This document shows positions 32,946 to 44,633 of a stretch of 64,000 nucleotides of DNA, in pieces. Origin of the DNA: Streptomyces hiroshimensis (lineage in GTDB: Bacteria > Actinomycetota > Actinomycetes > Streptomycetales > Streptomycetaceae); the NCBI RefSeq assembly GCF_014650335.1, contig NZ_BMUT01000005.1, forward strand, positions 205,636 through 269,635, read 5' to 3'. Position 1 is the first letter of the stretch; every line of letters starts with the position of its first letter. The notes under the pieces are model-generated. The model searched no databases, had not been told where the DNA came from, and saw nothing but the letters and a program-made list of their open reading frames with translations. The position numbers and the translations under genes were made by a program.

Positions 32946-33779
32946 TCAGTGCCGGGGAGCCACCGCGAGCTGGCGCGACTGCGCCACGAGGCGGTCCTCG
33001 CTGTCCCAGACCTCCGCGTCCTCCTCCAGGTAGCCGCCCGCGAGGTTGCGCGTGGTGACGGCCACGCGGACGGGTCCGGGGGCGGGCCGGCAGCGGATGT
33101 GGGCGGTCAGCTCGACGGTGGGCACCCAGCCGGTCAGGCCCATCTCGAAGGTGGCCGGCGGCAGCGCGTCGACGGCCAGCAGCAGCGCGAGCGGGTCGAG
33201 GGGGCGGCCGTCCGCCAGACCGAACCAGGCGCGCATCTCGCCGCGTCCGCCGGGCTCGCCCACCGCCCAGCCGGCGGTCGCGGGGTCGAGGCGGATGTCG
33301 AGGCGGGCCGCGATCTCGGCGAGCGGGTGGGAGCTGTCGCCGTGCTCCTTGCCGAGGCAGTGCTCGTACGGGGGCATGGCGGGCGGCTTGGCCGTGGTGC
33401 GGACGTCGTCGCTGAGGCTGCCGAGGTCGCCGTAGGCGGCGAGGACGCGGATGCGCTCGGTCTCGCGGCCGTCCGCGCCGGTCTGCACGAGGGAGGCCTG
33501 GCCGGTGGAGAGCGCGCGGCCGGTGCGCACGGTCTCGGTGCGGATGACCGCGGGGCCGGGCCGGGTGACGGACAGGTAGTGCGCGGTGACGGTGAAAGGG
33601 TCGGGGTGGGGCAGGTGCGCGCCGAGGCCCCGGCCGAGGAGGGCGAGGAGGTAGCCGCCGTTGACCGCGCCGCCGATGCTCCACCCGGTGGGCAGCTCGG
33701 CGTCGTGGACGCCGGGCTCGCGGGGGGTCACCGCGGTGTCGCGGTCGAATTCACTGTCGCCGATGGTCGCCTGTGCCAT
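32946..33779 (-). CDS. Acyl-CoA thioesterase family protein (TesB-like)
   Basis: A 277-aa protein with two hotdog-like halves. The N-terminal half has GWSIGGAVNGGYLLALLGRGL and FTVTAHYLSVTRPGPAVI; the C-terminal half ends PGPVRVAVTTRNLAGGYLEEDAEVWDSEDRLVAQSRQLA, a hotdog signature. It probably hydrolyses acyl-CoA esters. The ATG at 33779 is used; a GTG three codons earlier is possible. It ends about 54 bp from the convergent TIGR03086 gene. Confidence 0.85.
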   Translation of the reverse strand: MAQATIGDSEFDRDTAVTPREPGVHDAELPTGWSIGGAVNGGYLLALLGRGLGAHLPHPDPFTVTAHYLSVTRPGPAVIRTETVRTGRALSTGQASLVQTGADGRETERIRVLAAYGDLGSLSDDVRTTAKPPAMPPYEHCLGKEHGDSSHPLAEIAARLDIRLDPATAGWAVGEPGGRGEMRAWFGLADGRPLDPLALLLAVDALPPATFEMGLTGWVPTVELTAHIRCRPAPGPVRVAVTTRNLAGGYLEEDAEVWDSEDRLVAQSRQLAVAPRH

Positions 33780-33857
33780 GCCGGTCACGCTACACCGGGA
33801 AGTTACTCATCGGTAGGGTCTGAGTGAAGGATCAACAACCCGGGTGACATCGCGCTG

Positions 33858-34517
33858 TCAGACCTCTTCCGAAGCCGCACTCCGCCGGTGCCACGCGCGC
33901 GGCGCCCGCCAGTGGAAGCGCATCGCGAGCAGGCGCAGCACGAACGCGGTCACCACGGGCAGCGCGTACGTCGAGCCGTCGAGCGCCCCGAAGCGGATCA
34001 GCAGCGCGGCCAGCGCGGCCCCCACCATCGCCGGCACCGCGTACAGGTCGCGGTCCCAGCGCAGCAGCGACGGCACCTCGTGCGCGAGGATGTCGCGCAG
34101 CACGCCGCCGCCGACCGCCGTGGCCAGCCCGAGCGTGGCGGCGAAGACCAGGCCCAGCCCGTGCCCGTACGCCTTGACCGTGCCGGTGACGCAGAACAGC
34201 CCGAGCCCCGCGGCGTCGAGGACCCCCACCGCCTTGGTGATCCGCTCGACCTCCGGGTGCAGGAAGAACACGATCACCGTGGCGATCAGCGGCGTGAGGA
34301 AGTAGCCGAGGTCGGTGAAGGCCGCGGGCGGCACGGCACCGATGATCACGTCACGGATCAGCCCGCCGCCCAGCGCCGTGACCTCCGCCAGGACCGCCAT
34401 GCCGAAGACGTCGAAGTTCTTCCGGACGGCGAGCAGGGCGCCGGAGAGCGCGAACACGAAGATCCCGGCGATGTCCAGGGAGTGCTGGACGGAGGGGCTG
34501 AACAGGTCGGTGAGCAC
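33858..34517 (-). CDS. TRIC-type membrane channel (UPF0126)
   Basis: A 219-aa seven-span membrane protein of the trimeric intracellular cation channel family, once called UPF0126 or YadS. The family's internal duplication is clear: GGGLIRDVIIG in the first half and GGGVLRDILA in the second. It probably conducts potassium or another monovalent cation. The start is a GTG at 34517. It is a separate gene between the thioesterase and the opp operon. Confidence 0.88.
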   Translation of the reverse strand: MLTDLFSPSVQHSLDIAGIFVFALSGALLAVRKNFDVFGMAVLAEVTALGGGLIRDVIIGAVPPAAFTDLGYFLTPLIATVIVFFLHPEVERITKAVGVLDAAGLGLFCVTGTVKAYGHGLGLVFAATLGLATAVGGGVLRDILAHEVPSLLRWDRDLYAVPAMVGAALAALLIRFGALDGSTYALPVVTAFVLRLLAMRFHWRAPRAWHRRSAASEEV

Positions 34518-34576
34518 CAGACATTCTTACTCAGCCGCAAGCCCGTTCCTTCACTCCCGGCCCGCCACGGCGACCC

Positions 34577-35620
<1,044 letters not shown>

Positions 35621-35631
35621 CTCGTGGTCCT

Positions 35632-36731
35632 TCACAGCTTCGGCGCGATCTCTTCGGTCCAGATGCGGGTCCGTTCCTCCTGGGGCAGGTGACAGGCGGA
35701 CCAGTGCCCGCCGCCCCCCGCGGCGGCGGGAGAGCCGCCCAGGACCCGGCGCAGCTCGGGCCGCTCCGTGCGGGTGACTCCGCCGGCGGGCAGGTCGGCG
35801 TACGGGCAGCGCGGGTTGAAGGCGCAGCCGGACGGCACGTTGATCAGGCTGGGCGGGGAGCCCTTGACCGGGATCAGCCGCTCGGTCTGCTCGCGGTCGA
35901 TGCGGGGCATGGAGCCGAGCAGGCCCCAGGTGTAGGGGTGCTGGGGCTCGTAGAAGACCTTCTCGGCGGGCCCGCGCTCCACGCAGCGGCCGCCGTACAT
36001 CACGAGGATGTCGTCGGCCAGCTCGGCGACGACGCCGAGGTCGTGGGTGATGACGATGACCGCCGAGCCGAACTCCTTCTGCAGGTCGCGGATGAGGTCG
36101 AGGATCTGCGCCTGCACGGTGACGTCCAGGGCGGTGGTCGGCTCGTCCGCGATGAGGAGCTCGGGGTTGTTGACGAGCGCCATGGCGATCATGGCGCGCT
36201 GGCGCATGCCGCCGGAGAACTGGTGGGGGTAGTCGTCCACCCTGCGGTCCGGCTGCGGGATGCCGACGCGGTCCAGGAGCTCGACGGCGCGCTTGCGGGC
36301 GGTCTTCTTGTCCGCGCCGCTGTTGTGCACCAGATAGGCCTCGGTGATCTGGTGGCCGATGGTGAAGTACGGGTGCATGGCCGACAGCGGGTCCTGGAAG
36401 ATCATCGCCATCTCGCGGCCGCGCAGCCGCCGCACCTCGTCGGGGTCGGCGGTCATCAGCTCCTTGCCGTCGAGCCAGATCTCGCCGGAGATGCGGGCCT
36501 TGCCGCGGCCGTACTGGCCGACGGTGTGCAGGCCCATGATGCCGAGCGAGGTGACCGACTTGCCCGACCCGGACTCCCCGACGATGCCGAGCGTCCTGCC
36601 CTTCTCCAGCTGGAAGGAGAGCCCGTCGACGGACTTGACCAGCCCGTCGTCGGTGGGGAAGTGGATGCGCAGGTCGCGCACGTCGAGGAAGGCGGTGGGG
36701 GCCTCCCCGGGGTGCAGGGCGGGGTCCGTCG

Positions 36732-36735
<4 letters not shown>
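35632..36735 (-). CDS. Oligopeptide ABC transporter ATPase (OppD type)
   Basis: A 367-aa ATPase subunit. Walker A is GESGSGKSV, signature FSGGMRQR, Walker B LLIADEP, and the Cys-rich tail is [14 protein letters not shown]. The GTG start at 36735 overlaps the permease stop (GTGA). With the OppF-type subunit it forms the heterodimer that drives import. Confidence 0.93.
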
Positions 36736-37730
<995 letters not shown>

Positions 37731-37756
37731 TGCGGTCGGCCCGGCGGCGGCCCGGA

Positions 37757-37785
37757 GGCGCCCCCCTGGGGAAGAGGGGGGCGTC
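37757..37785 (-). terminator. Intercistronic hairpin after the binding-protein gene
   Basis: A 9-bp core stem (cgcccccct / aggggggcg) extended by G-U and G-C pairs, with a 7-base loop, lies between the peptide-binding lipoprotein and OppB genes. Such hairpins often let the binding protein be made in excess over the permease. Confidence 0.55.
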
Positions 37786-37879
37786 CCCGGCCGTCGCGCT
37801 CGGCCCTCACCTGCCCTTCGTGCCTAGCGGCGGGTGCGCCGGCGGAGCGGACGGAATGTCACTGCCGTGACGAGCACGA

Positions 37880-39652
37880 TCACTTGACGACGCCCAGCGA
37901 GGCGTAGTCGTAGCGGCCGTTGTAGGCGTCGGCCGTGTAGACGTTGGTCAGCCGGGAGCTGCGCCAGATGATGTTCTTCTCGTAGGTGAAGGGCAGGTAC
38001 CAGGCGCCCTCCATGACCTTCTTGTTGGCTTCCTGGTAGATCTTCCCGGCCTTCTCGGGGTCGGTCTCGGCGATGCCGTCGTCCAGGAGCTTGTTGACCG
38101 CGGGGTCGTCGAGCTCGGGGTAGTTCTGGTTGCCGCTCTGCTGGATGAAGCGGCCGTCCACGATCGGTTGCAGGAAGCCCTGGCCACTGGGGAAGTCGGC
38201 GCCCCAGCCCATGATGATGATCCCGTAGCCCTTGGCCTTGACGTTCTTGGGCGAGCCGATGATGCCGGTGTTCTGCGCGCCGTCGTACTTGTCGATCTGC
38301 GCGTCGATGCCGATGGCCTTCAGGGACGCCTGCAGCGACTCCGCGGAGGCGACCTCCTGCATCTTGTTGTTGCGCACCGCGATGGTCGTCTTGAAGCCGT
38401 CCGGCTTGCCGCAGGCCTTCAGCTCCTCCTTGGCCTTGGCGACGTCGGGCTTGCCCTGCTGCACGCTGTACGGGTCGTACTTGGCGTCGAAGCCCTTGAC
38501 GGCCGGCGGCAGCATGCTGATGCCGATGTCACCGCCCGCCTGGGGGCCGCCGCGCGCGGTCTGCAGCGAGGTGTGGTCGGCGCCGTAGATGACGGCCTTG
38601 CGGCAGTGCTCGTTGTCGAACGGGGCGACGGTCTTGGGGAACGCCGCGTAGCGGATGAAGCCGGTCTGCGGGTTGTCGATGTTGCCCTTGTGCTCCTTGA
38701 GGGCCTTCTGCCGGCCCGCCGAGCCCATGCCGGTGGCGTTGAGGTCGAGGTCGTAGTCGCCCTTGATCAGCCGGTTGTCCATGTCGTCGGCGTTGGTGAT
38801 CAGCGTGACCGAGATCTTGTCCGGCAGGGCCTTGCGGACGGGGTCCGACTCCTTGCTCCACTTGTCGTTGCGGACCAGCTCCAGGCCCTTGTTCGGGCTG
38901 TACGAGACGAACTTGTAGGGCCCGTTGGAGAACGGCTTCTGGCCGTAGCGCTCCGCGGTGTCCTTGTCGGGGCGGACCGGGGCCGCGGCGGGCAGCGCGA
39001 GCATCTGCAGGAAGTCGCCGTTGGGCTTGGGCAGCTTGAAGACGATCGTCTTCTCGTCCGGCGTCTCGATCGCCTTCAGGCCCAGCTTGTCCTTGCTCTC
39101 GTCCTTGTACGGGCCCTTGTACGTCTTGTCCGGGTCCAGGACCTGCATCAGCCAGGTGGGGCCGCCGGAGATCTTGTCGGTGGCCCAGGTGCGCTCGATG
39201 CCGTACTTGATCTGCTGGGTGGTGACGGGCTGGCCGTCCTCCCAGGTCAGCCCCGGCCTGAGGGTGAAGGTGTAGGTCTTCTTGTCGTCCGAGACCTTGC
39301 CGGTGTCGGTGGCCATGTCCGGCACCATCGTGGAGCTCTCGGCGGCGGGCGCGGGCTTGGAGGTGACCAGGGTGCGCGTGTAGTAGCGGGCGAAGTCCCA
39401 CATGAATCCGTAGTAACCGCGCTGGGGGTCCCAGGAGTCGGCGTCCTGCGTGCCGATGAACTTGAGCTCTCCGCCCTTCTTGTCCGACGCGGCGGCGAGC
39501 TTGCCGACGGCGGCGTCGAACCCCGCACCCTTGCCGTCCCCGCTGCCGCTCTTGCCCCCGCCGCCGCCACAGGCGGCCGTGGTGACCAGGGCCGCGACCA
39601 CGAGGGCCGCCCCGGCGGCCGGCCTCCGCCTCGAAGTTCTCTGTGTTCTCAA
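37880..39652 (-). CDS. Peptide-binding lipoprotein (OppA/BldKB-like)
   Basis: The extracytoplasmic binding component (590 aa). The signal sequence is short (LVVAALVTTAAC), with Cys as the lipid attachment point, then a Gly-rich linker and SBP family 5 sequence: ELKFIGTQDADSWDPQRGYY, TYTFTLRPGLTWEDGQPVT, KPFSNGPYKFVSYSP. It starts at TTG (39652), preceded by GGAGG about 10 bases upstream; no ATG or GTG in the right place exists. Gene order permease-binding protein-permease-ATPase-ATPase matches bldK loci in Streptomyces. Confidence 0.9.
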   Translation of the reverse strand: MRTQRTSRRRPAAGAALVVAALVTTAACGGGGGKSGSGDGKGAGFDAAVGKLAAASDKKGGELKFIGTQDADSWDPQRGYYGFMWDFARYYTRTLVTSKPAPAAESSTMVPDMATDTGKVSDDKKTYTFTLRPGLTWEDGQPVTTQQIKYGIERTWATDKISGGPTWLMQVLDPDKTYKGPYKDESKDKLGLKAIETPDEKTIVFKLPKPNGDFLQMLALPAAAPVRPDKDTAERYGQKPFSNGPYKFVSYSPNKGLELVRNDKWSKESDPVRKALPDKISVTLITNADDMDNRLIKGDYDLDLNATGMGSAGRQKALKEHKGNIDNPQTGFIRYAAFPKTVAPFDNEHCRKAVIYGADHTSLQTARGGPQAGGDIGISMLPPAVKGFDAKYDPYSVQQGKPDVAKAKEELKACGKPDGFKTTIAVRNNKMQEVASAESLQASLKAIGIDAQIDKYDGAQNTGIIGSPKNVKAKGYGIIIMGWGADFPSGQGFLQPIVDGRFIQQSGNQNYPELDDPAVNKLLDDGIAETDPEKAGKIYQEANKKVMEGAWYLPFTYEKNIIWRSSRLTNVYTADAYNGRYDYASLGVVK

Positions 39653-39793
39653 GGTGTCGCGACCTCCGTGATCGTCGCCGCCCCGGGATGCGGGCCGGCG
39701 GGTTTGCGGAAAGAGCCTCCTGACGGACCGACAGGGGCGGTGGGACACGTGCGATCGGTTGGATGAGCGGAATGAGCTGCCCGGCGGCGGGCG

Positions 39794-40792
39794 CTAGCGC
39801 GAGCCCTTGGGGTCCAGCGCGTCCCGCACACCGTCACCGAAGAGGTTGAAGGCGAGGACGGTGACGAAGATGGCGAGACCCGGGATGATCATGAAGATGG
39901 GGTCCGCCTCGTAGTGGTCGACGGCTCTGGCGAGCATCTCGCCCCACGATGCCGTGGGGGGCTTGACTCCGGTACCGAGGAAGCTGAGGGCGGCCTCGGT
40001 GAGGACGTTGGTGGGGATCATCAGCGTGGTGTACACGGTGATCGGCGCCACCAGGTTGGGCAGCAGCTCGCGGAAGAGGATGTAGCCGCGGCCCGCGCCG
40101 AGGCTGCGCGCCGCCTCGACGTACTCGCGCTCTCTCAGCGAGAGGGTCTGGCCGCGCACGATCCGGCCGATATAGGGCCAGCCGAAGAAGCCGATGACCG
40201 CGATCAGCACCCCCATGCGCACGCCCGAACCGGTCAGCCCCCACAGCGAGTCGGGGACCACGGACACCAGCGCGATGATGAACAGCAGCTGCGGGAACGC
40301 CAGCAGCAGGTCCATCACCCGGCTGATCACCGCGTCGACCCAGCCGCCGAAGAAGCCGGCGACGATGCCGAACACCGTGCCGATGACGACCGCGACGACG
40401 GCCGAGAGGAAGGCCACGAGCAGCGAGACCCGGGCCCCGTAGACGATGCGGCTGAAGACGTCGCGCCCGTTCGTCGGTTCGACGCCCAGCAGGAAGTCCG
40501 AATTGATGCCGCCCCAGTCGCCCTTGGGCGTGCTGAACAGCGGGTCGATCTGGTCCTCGTGGAATTCGTTGGGCGGGTGGCCCAGCAGGCTCACGATCAC
40601 CGGGGCGAGGATCGCCACCAGGATGAGCAGCAGGACGACGACACCGCCGGCCAGCGCGAACCTGTCGCGCTTGAGCCGGATCCAGGCGATCCGCCAGGGC
40701 GAACGGCCCTCGATCGCCTTGGCCGGGACTCCGGCGGCGACGTCGACGGCTGCGGTCTCCGCCGCGCCCGTGTCGTGCAGTGGTGCCGTCAT
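39794..40792 (-). CDS. Oligopeptide ABC transporter permease (OppC type)
   Basis: A 332-aa permease, first gene of the operon. It has the OppC N-terminal domain before the first span (SPWRIAWIRLKRDRFALAGG), five further spans and the EAA loop ...YVEAARSLGAGRGYILFRELLPN. The 141-bp gap to the binding protein is longer than the rest of the operon's spacings. Its upstream region (40793-41142) holds direct repeats but no gene. Confidence 0.93.
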   Translation of the reverse strand: MTAPLHDTGAAETAAVDVAAGVPAKAIEGRSPWRIAWIRLKRDRFALAGGVVVLLLILVAILAPVIVSLLGHPPNEFHEDQIDPLFSTPKGDWGGINSDFLLGVEPTNGRDVFSRIVYGARVSLLVAFLSAVVAVVIGTVFGIVAGFFGGWVDAVISRVMDLLLAFPQLLFIIALVSVVPDSLWGLTGSGVRMGVLIAVIGFFGWPYIGRIVRGQTLSLREREYVEAARSLGAGRGYILFRELLPNLVAPITVYTTLMIPTNVLTEAALSFLGTGVKPPTASWGEMLARAVDHYEADPIFMIIPGLAIFVTVLAFNLFGDGVRDALDPKGSR

Positions 40793-41047
40793 CGTCTGGT
40801 GGACCCCTCTCGGCCGGTGCCGACCGGCCCAACGCCCGCCGCGGATGCGGCTGGTTCACATCAGTGGTGCGAAAGGTGCGATGGTGCGGGAAGTTCACGC
40901 GGAGCAGGTCGTGCACAGGACGTACGCGGGACGGTACGCAGGACCGGGAGTCCTTGTGGCGGGAGTCTTCAACGGCTCCGCGATCACCCGCCAGACCCGG
41001 TCCGCAAAGGATGCGCAACCGTGATGTGTGGAGAGGAGTTCCGTTAT

Positions 41048-41088
41048 ACGGACAGCAGTGATCCGTCCGTACGGACAGCAGTGATCCG
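41048..41088. repeat. 18-bp direct repeat upstream of the opp operon
   Basis: acggacagcagtgatccg occurs at 41048-41065 and 41071-41088. Next to it an 11-mer, ggcggatcggt, is repeated head to tail at 41102-41123. Both lie in the 350-bp gap between the opp promoter region and the SseB-like gene; no coding is seen there. Confidence 0.6.
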
Positions 41089-41142
41089 CCGGCGGTCGGC
41101 CGGCGGATCGGTGGCGGATCGGTGGGCGGGTCGGCAGGAGGT

Positions 41143-41943
41143 TCAGTAGACCCCGGCCTGAGGGGGCTGCGGCGGGTATCCGTAGCCCGACGGCGCGGCC
41201 TGCGAGCCGCCCGCCGCTCCGCCGCCGTAGGCGTCGCGGTCGTAGAACGGGCGGGCGTTGGCCCGCATCCACATCGCGACCGGGTCGTGCTCGTCCGACA
41301 TCGCCACCGTGGAGACCGGCAGCCCGTCCGGGACCGCACCGATCGACTGCTGCATCATCAGCCGCACGGATTCCACGGCCCCCTGCGAGCTGTCGTAGAG
41401 GTCCAGGCCGATCGCCAGGTACGCGGTGCCGAGCGCGGGCTGCACCCAGGCGCGGCGCAGCGAGCGCACGGCGGGGGTGCGGTGGGCGTTCTGCCCGAGG
41501 AGGGCGTAGAACTGCGGGATGTCCACGCCGGGCTCGCTCAGGCGCAGCGGGCCGGCCGGCAGCCGGTCCAGGCCGCCGGCGATGCGGCGCAGGTCGAGCC
41601 AGGGGATGCCGACGCCGCCACCGGGCGCGTGCGGGTTGAGCCACAGGCCCCAGCGCCCGGGGTAGAGGGCCTCGGCCACGGCCCGGCCGGAGATCACCTC
41701 ATGGGCGCGGTTCCAGCCGCTGGCCGCGAGCTCCTGCGCGGACGTCACGCACGGGGCGTAGCCGAGGCCTTCGACGTCCATGTTGCCGTACTGGGCGTCG
41801 GGCGAACCGGCCTGGCCGTGCCAGAGCAGCATCCACACCCGTCCCTCGGCCAGCGACCGCAGCAGCGCCTCGTATGCGTCGTACCGGCCGGGCGTCACTT
41901 GGCGCAGCATCTGCTCCACGCCGCTCTCCGCGCCCGCGCTCAC
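41143..41943 (-). CDS. SseB-like protein (copy 2)
   Basis: A 266-aa protein similar to enhanced serine sensitivity protein SseB, with an N-terminal helix-strand domain (RSLAEGRVWMLLWHGQAG) and the C-terminal domain ending in DPVAMWMRANARPFYDRDAY. A Gly/Pro-rich tail follows. The function of the family is unclear. The gene directly upstream encodes a paralogue with a very similar ending, so the two arose by duplication. It starts with GTG. Confidence 0.8.
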   Translation of the reverse strand: MSAGAESGVEQMLRQVTPGRYDAYEALLRSLAEGRVWMLLWHGQAGSPDAQYGNMDVEGLGYAPCVTSAQELAASGWNRAHEVISGRAVAEALYPGRWGLWLNPHAPGGGVGIPWLDLRRIAGGLDRLPAGPLRLSEPGVDIPQFYALLGQNAHRTPAVRSLRRAWVQPALGTAYLAIGLDLYDSSQGAVESVRLMMQQSIGAVPDGLPVSTVAMSDEHDPVAMWMRANARPFYDRDAYGGGAAGGSQAAPSGYGYPPQPPQAGVY

Positions 41944-42053
41944 CTGGGTCCGCCTCTTCTCTCGGCCTTGACTGCTGCAGACCCGGGAGCGCCGTCGCGC
42001 CCCCGTGGTCGTCCGACCAGCTTACGAGCCCGCCGGGGCGGACAGGGGAGGAG

Positions 42054-42860
42054 TCACAGGTCGCGGTCGTAGAACGGACGGATCCGGTCCCGCATCCAGT
42101 CGCCGACCGGGTCCCGCGCGACGTCCAGGAAGACCAGCTGGACGGGCCAGGGCACGGGCGCGGAGCCCAGGGCGCGGCCGAGGGCGGACAGCGCCGCGGA
42201 CCGGCTGTCGGGGTCCGGCAGGTCGAGCTCGACGCCGATGAACAGCGCCGGAGCGGCCCCCTCGACGCTCGCGAGGGCGCGCCGCGCCGTGCGGACGACC
42301 CGGGCGGCGGCGAACTCCGGCCCGGCGGCCGCCAGGAAGGCCGTGGGTTCCTCCTGCCAGTCGGGCTCGAAGAGCCGCACACGGCCGCCGGTGGCGTCGC
42401 CGTCCAGGGCGGTGCGGCCGGCCCGGCACAGCTCGGCGACGGCGGCCGGCGGCAGCGGTGCGCCCACGGAGCCCTCGGGGTTGACGACGATGCCCACCTG
42501 CGGGGGCAGGCCGCGGGCGAACTCGACGGCCGGGGCGACGGCATACGGCATGCGCTCGCCCGCGACCCTCCGGAACTCTCCCTCGGAGCTGAAGACGGGC
42601 ACGAAGACCTGGCCGCCGAGCTCCAGCGTGGGCAGATCGAGATCGGCGCTGTCCGGGCCGCCGCCGCCCGGCAGCGGAATCCACACGTGGCTGCGGCCGA
42701 GCGCCTCCACGATGCGCGCGCCCGCGCCGGGCACGCCCACGGAGGCGGCGAGCACCTCTTCGAGTTCATTGGCGGGCAGGCCGGTCAGACCGTGCGGGGC
42801 GGCCGCGGGCACGCCGCCGCCGGGGGCCGGACTCCAGTCGTACTGCCCGGGGATGCTCAT
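42054..42860 (-). CDS. SseB-like protein (copy 1)
   Basis: A 268-aa SseB-family protein: N-terminal part RIVEALGRSHVWIPLPGGGG and VFVPVFSSEGEFRRVAG, C-terminal part PVQLVFLDVARDPVGDWMRDRIRPFYDRDL. The final motif is shared with copy 2 located 110 bp downstream. The ATG at 42860 follows tandem gacgagttgg-type repeats and has no strong ribosome-binding site. The 304-bp stretch to the next gene holds no other feature I can support. Confidence 0.8.
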   Translation of the reverse strand: MSIPGQYDWSPAPGGGVPAAAPHGLTGLPANELEEVLAASVGVPGAGARIVEALGRSHVWIPLPGGGGPDSADLDLPTLELGGQVFVPVFSSEGEFRRVAGERMPYAVAPAVEFARGLPPQVGIVVNPEGSVGAPLPPAAVAELCRAGRTALDGDATGGRVRLFEPDWQEEPTAFLAAAGPEFAAARVVRTARRALASVEGAAPALFIGVELDLPDPDSRSAALSALGRALGSAPVPWPVQLVFLDVARDPVGDWMRDRIRPFYDRDL

Positions 42861-43164
42861 CTCGTCCAACTCGCCCAACTCGTCCAATGCCGCCCAACCG
42901 CCGTCTCGACAAAGCCGCACACGCACCCTAACGGCTGAACCCCCGCCGGCTCTCTCCGGCTGCCGAAATCGCCGGTGATGTCCCAGGTCAGGGCGGGCGG
43001 TGCGGGAGCACCACCCACTCCCGTCACGGCACTGACCGTATCCACCGGGTTGCACAGGGCCACCAGCGGCCACAGGGTGATGCGGACAGTTGCCCTGCAG
43101 CCCCACCGGCTCCGCCGGCCCCGCGCCGGCCCGCCGGCTCCCCGGACCGAAGGGAACCTCCAGC

Positions 43165-43713
43165 ATGCGTGTCAACAAGTTCGCCGCCTCGGCGATAGCC
43201 GTCGCCGCCTGCGCTTCCGTGGCCGTCGGCGTCGCGGGCCCCTCCCTCGCCGCCGTAGGCGCACCGGACCCCGACATGTCCCACGTACTCCCGGCCACCG
43301 AACCGAAGTCGGCGGCCGCCGTCCACCAGCAGCTCGATGCGGTGGGGCAACTGGGGGATGCGCTCACGCTGGTCTCCCGAATCGGCAAGGAGGCGCAGTC
43401 CAGGACGCCGGACGTGGACGCGCTCAAGGAGATGCAGCAGCGGCTGCGGGCGTCGGCGAACCGGCTGGGGGACTCCCTGAGGCAGTCCCCGCCCGCCGTG
43501 GGTCGCCCGGCGGCGGCGCCGGGGGACGACGTCCACGACCTGCTGAAGAAGCTGCAGAAGGCGATCGAGAAGCTGATCGACGCGGCGACGAAGCACGACC
43601 AGCCGGGGGTGCAGGCGGCCATCACGGAGGCCCTCACCGTCGTGAAGGACCTCCTGGCGAAACTCCCCTTGGCGGAAGACGGCTCGACACTGCCGGCACC
43701 GCTGCCGCTGTAG
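43165..43713 (+). CDS. Secreted helical protein, unknown function
   Basis: A 182-aa exported protein with a signal peptide (MRVNKFAASAIAVAACASVA, cut near SLA-A). The rest is rich in Ala, Leu and Lys and predicted helical (LLKKLQKAIEKLIDAATKH), with a Pro-rich hinge in the middle. No family is recognised. The ATG at 43165 has AGGGAA about 11 bases upstream. Confidence 0.7.
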   Translation: MRVNKFAASAIAVAACASVAVGVAGPSLAAVGAPDPDMSHVLPATEPKSAAAVHQQLDAVGQLGDALTLVSRIGKEAQSRTPDVDALKEMQQRLRASANRLGDSLRQSPPAVGRPAAAPGDDVHDLLKKLQKAIEKLIDAATKHDQPGVQAAITEALTVVKDLLAKLPLAEDGSTLPAPLPL

Positions 43714-43752
43714 GCGACGCCGCGCACGCTCACGGCCGCACCCCGGGCGCCT

Positions 43753-44466
43753 TTACTCGAACGCGATCGTCCGCAACGCATCCACCGCGGCGCGGTCCAG
43801 CAGCACCACCGACGCCACCCCCGCCGGCAGGCGCCCGGGGCCGTCCGGGACCGGGGGGTGCGACACCGCCGCGACCAGCCGGGCCATCGCCCGCCGGTGG
43901 CGGCGGAACGCGTGCGGCGAGACGCCCCGGCCCCGCGCCGCCTGCCCGGCCAGCGCCGTGCCCGGCGGCACGTCGAGGAGCAGCAGGTGGGCCGCCCCGC
44001 CCCGGCGCCGGGCGTCGCGCGCGACCCAGCGGCGGACCCAGCCGCGCTGCCCGCAGTCGTGCACGACGGCGCTCGCGTCGGAGCGCAGGGCGCGCCGCAG
44101 CGCCGCGTAGTGGGCGAGGCGGGCGAAGGGCCGGTAGGCCGCGTACGGCAGCCAGGGGGGCGTGCGCCGCTCCAGCCGCTCCCGGGTGTCCTGGGAGTCG
44201 ATGCACCAGACGATGCCGTCCCGTGCGTCCAGCGCGGAGACCGCCCGCCGGATGAGCGTGGACTTCCCGCTGCCGGGCAGCCCGGAGACGATCAGCACGT
44301 CCCCCGCGGGGAAGCGGAGCTCCCCCAGGCCCGCTCCGGCGCGCAGGTCGAGCACCCCCGCCCGGGCCCGCACCGCGCCACTCCCCGCCGCGGCCGCGCC
44401 GCGCGCCCGCGCGGCCCCGGCCGTCCCGGCCGTCTCCGCTGCCCCTGTCGTCGGCGCTGTTCCCAT
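43753..44466 (-). CDS. P-loop ATPase/kinase-like protein
   Basis: A 237-aa protein with Walker A GLPGSGKST near residue 64 and a possible Walker B-like HLLLLDVPP. Structure resembles small zeta-toxin or phosphotransferase-type P-loop kinases, with Arg-rich segments (RRALRSDAS, RRWVARDARRRGG). No partner gene is nearby, so the substrate is unknown. The ATG at 44466 has GGGGAGG upstream; a longer GTG frame starts at 44505. Confidence 0.7.
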   Translation of the reverse strand: MGTAPTTGAAETAGTAGAARARGAAAAGSGAVRARAGVLDLRAGAGLGELRFPAGDVLIVSGLPGSGKSTLIRRAVSALDARDGIVWCIDSQDTRERLERRTPPWLPYAAYRPFARLAHYAALRRALRSDASAVVHDCGQRGWVRRWVARDARRRGGAAHLLLLDVPPGTALAGQAARGRGVSPHAFRRHRRAMARLVAAVSHPPVPDGPGRLPAGVASVVLLDRAAVDALRTIAFE

Positions 44467-44633
44467 CCGTCCTGCCCCTCCCCCGGCCCGGTCACTGCCC
44501 GTCACTGCCCCCTACCCACGGAACGTAAAGGAAAGGTAATCGAATTCGAGGGCCGCCAGGCAGTCCGTAACGCGCCTGCACGTGCAATGATGTGCGCGCC
44601 AACTGCGTATCCAACTGCATACCGGCCGCTCGA

